DNA of 9,308 bases. Origin: Armatimonadota bacterium. Lineage in GTDB: Bacteria > Armatimonadota > Fimbriimonadia > Fimbriimonadales > ATM1. The position numbers and the translations under genes are program-made. Of the stretch, positions 7,058 to 9,308 are shown piece by piece (the first letter of the stretch is position 1; each line of letters opens with the position of its first letter). The DNA lies in assembly GCA_013816225.1 (NCBI GenBank), contig JACDEQ010000072.1, positions 1-9,308 on the forward strand, given 5' to 3'. The notes below the pieces were generated by a model, which worked only from the letters and a program-made list of their open reading frames with translations, had not been told where the DNA came from and did not search any database.

Positions 7058-7188
7058 GTACGGAGCTTTGGCCGCGAGGCCGAAGTGTCTCGGGGAAAGT
7101 CCGGTGAAATTCCGGCGCTGTGCCGCAACGGTAAAAGTCCGAATGCCCGATCCGTACTTGTTCCGATACGCGCTCGCGAGCATGAGCG
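7058..7188 (+). promoter_or_regulatory. Cobalamin (B12) riboswitch aptamer
   Basis: The RNA leader binds a cobalamin and controls the downstream gene. P1 is a perfect 7-bp stem, GTACGGA at 7058-7064 with TCCGTAC at 7151-7157. An arm GGCC-GCGA-GGCC lies at 7070-7081. The conserved core reads GGGGAAAGT at 7092-7100, then CCGGTGAAATTCCGG at 7101-7115, then GCCGCAAC and GGTAA (7122-7134), and ends in the B12-box-like AAGTCCGAATGCCCGA at 7135-7150. This order and these sequences match the cobalamin riboswitch consensus. Downstream a hairpin CGCTC (7171-7175)/GAGCG (7184-7188) has a loop GCGAGCA that can pair with L5 TGCCGC (7121-7126) through 3+3 bp with one bulged A, the expected L5-L13 kissing contact. 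The aptamer call is strong; the kissing model is inference. Confidence 0.93.
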
Positions 7189-7209
7189 GAAGGTAACCGG
7201 CATCGCCCG

Positions 7210-7241
7210 CATCTTTCCACTTTGCTGGACCTGGAAAGATG
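7210..7241 (+). promoter_or_regulatory. Start-codon-sequestering hairpin (riboswitch expression platform)
   Basis: CATCTTTCCA at 7210-7219 is the exact reverse complement of TGGAAAGATG at 7232-7241, a 10-bp stem with a 12-nt loop. The 3' arm contains the only purine-rich ribosome-binding sequence (GGAAAG, 7233-7238) and the ATG (7239-7241) of the pseudopilin gene. No T-run follows (A-rich instead), so it is not a terminator and control should be at translation initiation. GGAAGG at 7188-7193, next to the P13-like hairpin, can pair with CTTTCC at 7213-7218 (5 Watson-Crick pairs and one G-U) and thereby free the start. Confidence 0.8.
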
Positions 7242-7928
7242 AAAAAACAAGCCTTTACGCTCGTCGAACTTCTCGTCGTCATCGCGATCATTGCGATCCT
7301 AGCCGCGATTCTGTTTCCTGTTTTTGCCCGGGCAAAGGAAGCTGCCAAGAAGACCACCTGTCTCAGCAACATTCGCCAAATTTCGTTGGCATGGACGATT
7401 TACGCTGCAGGCGACGACGATCGGGCTTGCCCCGCCTACTATTTCGCGCCGGATTTTAGTGTCGAATATGGCTGGGACTTCATCATCGATTGGGCCTCCG
7501 GCTCGCCTCCGAAAGTTGAACTCGGGCTCTTGGGACCGTTCACCCAGTCGCGCCAGATCAACGCGTGTCCCTCTTTCAATGGAGAGGGTTACGGTAGACC
7601 ATTTACAGGTTATGCCTACAACACTACCTATATCGGCGCTGATTCTCCCAATGATCCTGTGTCATTGTCGCAAATTGCGGAGCCACAGGCGACCGCGCTC
7701 TTCGCCGATGCAGGCTTCGGCAACCCGATTGCAGGATGCAATTACCTTAGGGCTCCCAGCGACCCGTACTTTGCGGCCGGCAAGGTTCATTTCAGGCACC
7801 TCGAGAACGCCTGTGTGGCTTATGCGGACACACACGTCAAGGTCGCCCGGCACAGGTTCCACCAAACGCCGGCGGAACCCGGCTTGGGCGCCCTCTCCGA
7901 AGACGATTCCGCCTACGACTTGGAATGA
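7239..7928 (+). CDS. Type II pseudopilin-like protein under B12 riboswitch control
   Basis: A 229-residue protein with a type IV prepilin/pseudopilin leader. MKKQA is the short basic leader, cleavage is expected before Phe6, mature Glu5 is Glu10, and a single hydrophobic helix runs over about residues 6-29 (FTLVELLVVIAIIAILAAIL). It then reads LFPVFARAKEAAKK and CLSNIRQ, the pattern of large pseudopilin families in Armatimonadota and Planctomycetes. The extracellular part has Cys residues at about 41, 110 and 168, and ends with VHFRHLENACVAYADTHVK, a variant of the H-X9-DG motif with Thr replacing Gly. Such proteins are processed by a prepilin peptidase and exposed on the surface or in a secretion pseudopilus; none of that machinery is in the window. 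It is the only gene that the upstream riboswitch can control, since the next gene is convergent and overlaps it by 16 nt. Function unknown. Confidence 0.9.
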   Translation: MKKQAFTLVELLVVIAIIAILAAILFPVFARAKEAAKKTTCLSNIRQISLAWTIYAAGDDDRACPAYYFAPDFSVEYGWDFIIDWASGSPPKVELGLLGPFTQSRQINACPSFNGEGYGRPFTGYAYNTTYIGADSPNDPVSLSQIAEPQATALFADAGFGNPIAGCNYLRAPSDPYFAAGKVHFRHLENACVAYADTHVKVARHRFHQTPAEPGLGALSEDDSAYDLE

Positions 7929-8968
7929 AGGTCCTTCTCGAGCTTCGCTATGTTTTCCTTGAGGCCGTCGATCTGCATCGGGTTCTTGACTTTGGCTAGC
8001 AACTTCCTCGAGACGTGAAGATGAGCGGTCTTAAGGGCTGCATCCCTGGTGGTGGCGATGTCCGGCGCCACTCCTGTGCCCTCCCAGTTGGTTTTGGTGA
8101 TCGGATTAATTGCCCGGCCGGTGGGCAGGAACATGCCGAAATTCTCGTTAAGTCTTTGAAATCCACCTGGATTAGCGCCGCCACCCGTTGTTTCACCGAC
8201 GACCGTAGCGCGCTTTTGCGTTTTCATATTGTAGGTAAATTCTTCGGCTGCCGAAAAAGTGCGGTTGCTCGTGAGAATATAAACGTCCTTGCCTATGTAT
8301 TTTTTGCCAGGTACGTAGGGTAGGGTCCAATACTGTTCCGTTGTATTTTCCGGGCGAAAATAGAGATCGTTCAAGTGCCGCCGATCCTCGAAGAAATAGG
8401 TGCATATTAATGCGACCATTTCCGGACTTCCGCCACCGTTATCACGAACATCTATAATCATGGCGTCGGTGTTTGCAAGAAAACTCATCGCTGCGGCGAC
8501 AGTGTCCCCGCCGGTGGCAGGATCCATAAAGCCGTTGAACTTCAAATAGCCGACATTCCCCTGGAGGCGTTCAACTTTTTCGAAGCCGTGGTTTACGAGC
8601 CGCTCGAACTCTTCGGCCTCCTTCCTTCTCGCAATATTGCCTAGGCCCGCCGATTCCCGCGGGAACCCCTTCGGTTCGCAGCGAACCCTTAGGTGCTTGT
8701 CCTTGCTGATCTCCTGCAAGTGCTGAGTGAGGAGTTGGGCGAACTCGTTTCCGCTCGTAACCCAGTCGTAATCGCCCTTCTTCTGCCTTGCGCGGATGGA
8801 GGATTCCATTTTTCTTGCAATTTCGGGGAAAACATAGCCGGCGTTGAGTTGCCTCAAGGCTGCGTCGATGGTCTGCGCCCTCTTGTCGGCCGACATTTGA
8901 ATGTCTTCCTGCGCGAACACACATTGTGCGGCCAGAAGAGTCATCCATAAATTCAATACTCGCTTCAT
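7913..8968 (-). CDS. Secreted S41-family peptidase (IRBP/tricorn-like)
   Basis: 351 residues with a signal peptide (MKRVLNLWMTLLAAQCVFAQ, likely cut around residue 19-20). An N-terminal helical part (LNAGYVFPEIARKM, 41-54) is typical of the Peptidase_S41_N/IRBP-type subgroup. There is no PDZ domain, unlike CtpA-type proteases. The catalytic core shows GNVGYLKFNGF (137-147), IIDVRDNGGGS (171-181), ILTSNRTFSAAEEF (231-244) with probable nucleophile Ser239, and VVGETTGGGANPGG (256-269) with Glu259. His92 in KDKHLRV fits the catalytic His of tricorn-like peptidases. It likely acts on peptides in the periplasm or outside. It is preceded by AGGAGG 6 nt upstream, its ATG overlaps the TetR gene stop by 4 nt, and its 3' end overlaps the pseudopilin gene by 16 nt. 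Confidence 0.92.
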   Translation of the reverse strand: MKRVLNLWMTLLAAQCVFAQEDIQMSADKRAQTIDAALRQLNAGYVFPEIARKMESSIRARQKKGDYDWVTSGNEFAQLLTQHLQEISKDKHLRVRCEPKGFPRESAGLGNIARRKEAEEFERLVNHGFEKVERLQGNVGYLKFNGFMDPATGGDTVAAAMSFLANTDAMIIDVRDNGGGSPEMVALICTYFFEDRRHLNDLYFRPENTTEQYWTLPYVPGKKYIGKDVYILTSNRTFSAAEEFTYNMKTQKRATVVGETTGGGANPGGFQRLNENFGMFLPTGRAINPITKTNWEGTGVAPDIATTRDAALKTAHLHVSRKLLAKVKNPMQIDGLKENIAKLEKDLHSKS

Positions 8969-9308
8969 AACTTACCTCCTTTATTTGTAAGGCCCCTGAC
9001 GAGAATCTCAGAAACCTGGTTGGTCCTTTCTTCTATCTGTAAACCTTCGCTCATTTCTCTAACCGTGAGGCTATGAGGCAAGAGCGAATTTGTTGCGGTC
9101 AAGAGGACGTTCGCCGTATCGAGAGCATCGTCGAATGAAAAAACCCCTGCCCTCATTCCGCTTTCGAGGACTTCGGCGAACATGGCCGCCTCAGCCGCGA
9201 AGTATCCGCGTCGGCGCTCCATAAACTGCGACCGAAGGGAACTGAGGATCTCGTCGAGGCTGCGGTAATAGTCGTGCACACGGTCGATCCGGATGAGGAC
9301 TCTAGCCC
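8965..9308 (-). CDS. TetR/AcrR-family regulator, C-terminal part (5' end outside window)
   Basis: The frame is open from the window edge to a TGA at 8965-8967, giving 113 residues and no start inside the window; GTG 9279 is internal. The segment FAAEAAMFAEVLESGMRAGVF followed by FDDALDTANVLLTATNSLLPHSL and a final VSEILVRGLTNKGG is the pattern of TetR-family ligand-binding/dimerisation domains. The missing N-terminus would carry the helix-turn-helix. It is co-directional with the S41 peptidase gene and overlaps it by four bases (ATGA), so the two form an operon and the regulator probably controls itself and the peptidase. The assignment rests on the C-terminal pattern alone, which is poorly conserved in this family. 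Confidence 0.72.
   Translation of the reverse strand, partial: ARVLIRIDRVHDYYRSLDEILSSLRSQFMERRRGYFAAEAAMFAEVLESGMRAGVFSFDDALDTANVLLTATNSLLPHSLTVREMSEGLQIEERTNQVSEILVRGLTNKGGKL
8975..8980 (-). promoter_or_regulatory. Strong Shine-Dalgarno of the S41 peptidase gene
   Basis: AGGAGG on the minus strand, 6 nt before ATG 8968. It lies inside the last codons of the upstream TetR gene (encoding Lys-Gly-Gly), which fixes the start codon and allows strong translation independent of coupling. Confidence 0.85.

Noticed and set aside
7210..7247. The 7210-7241 hairpin as an intrinsic terminator
   Set aside because: It is followed by an A-run, not a T-run, on the plus strand, and the stem includes the start codon of the next gene, so a translational sequestering role fits better. 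The minus strand has no gene ending there.
7026..7250. Upstream extension of the nuclease frame (75 extra residues)
   Set aside because: It would run antisense through the whole riboswitch, and the residues lack a signal peptide; the signal-like sequence begins at ATG 7025.
7324..7962. Second plus-strand frame overlapping the pseudopilin
   Set aside because: An arginine/serine/proline-rich shadow frame of the pseudopilin gene with no support.
1..9308. CRISPR arrays, insertion sequences, tRNA or rRNA genes, long direct repeats
   Set aside because: None seen on reading both strands; the window is nearly fully accounted for by protein genes and the riboswitch.

Overview
The window looks like chromosome of an uncultured or little-studied, GC-rich bacterium, most likely an Armatimonadota (Fimbriimonas/Chthonomonas-like) lineage. 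The main hint is the pseudopilin at 7239, whose leader and following LFPVFARAK segment are of a style very common in that phylum and in Planctomycetes. This placement is inference. The DNA is almost entirely coding. Neighbouring genes overlap by a few bases, convergent genes overlap at their 3' ends, and no intrinsic terminator is visible.

Left part (1-2061, minus strand): mutS, the mismatch sensor, cut at its 3' end by the window edge. Divergent from it is a tight plus-strand operon (2110-5525). It encodes a small four-helix membrane protein of the YvlD/phage-holin-4_2 family, a membrane-anchored YvcK/CofD-like protein, guanylate kinase (gmk) and the coenzyme A enzyme CoaBC. The genes overlap by 17, 1 and 4 nt, so they are probably co-transcribed and translationally coupled. 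The frequently seen rpoZ between gmk and coaBC is absent.

Middle part (5526-7025): a MerC-domain membrane protein has its own strong extended -10 promoter, and a perfect 13-bp AT-rich palindrome sits in that promoter (candidate operator of a Fur/Zur-type metalloregulator). A convergent minus-strand gene encodes an exported endonuclease/exonuclease/phosphatase-family protein. As written it has a one-base frameshift that separates the last catalytic motif (SDH) from the rest.

Right part (7026-9308): the highlight is a cobalamin (B12) riboswitch on the plus strand. It has a perfect 7-bp P1, the conserved core and B12 box, and a plausible L5-L13 kissing pair. It is followed by a perfect 10-bp hairpin whose 3' arm contains the ribosome-binding region and start codon of a single gene, a type II pseudopilin-like protein. 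No B12 synthesis, transport or B12-alternative enzyme gene lies downstream, because the next gene is convergent. This points to a B12-controlled surface protein of unknown role. Finally, a minus-strand pair encodes a TetR-family regulator (5' end outside the window) and a secreted S41-family peptidase, with a 4-nt overlap and a strong Shine-Dalgarno.
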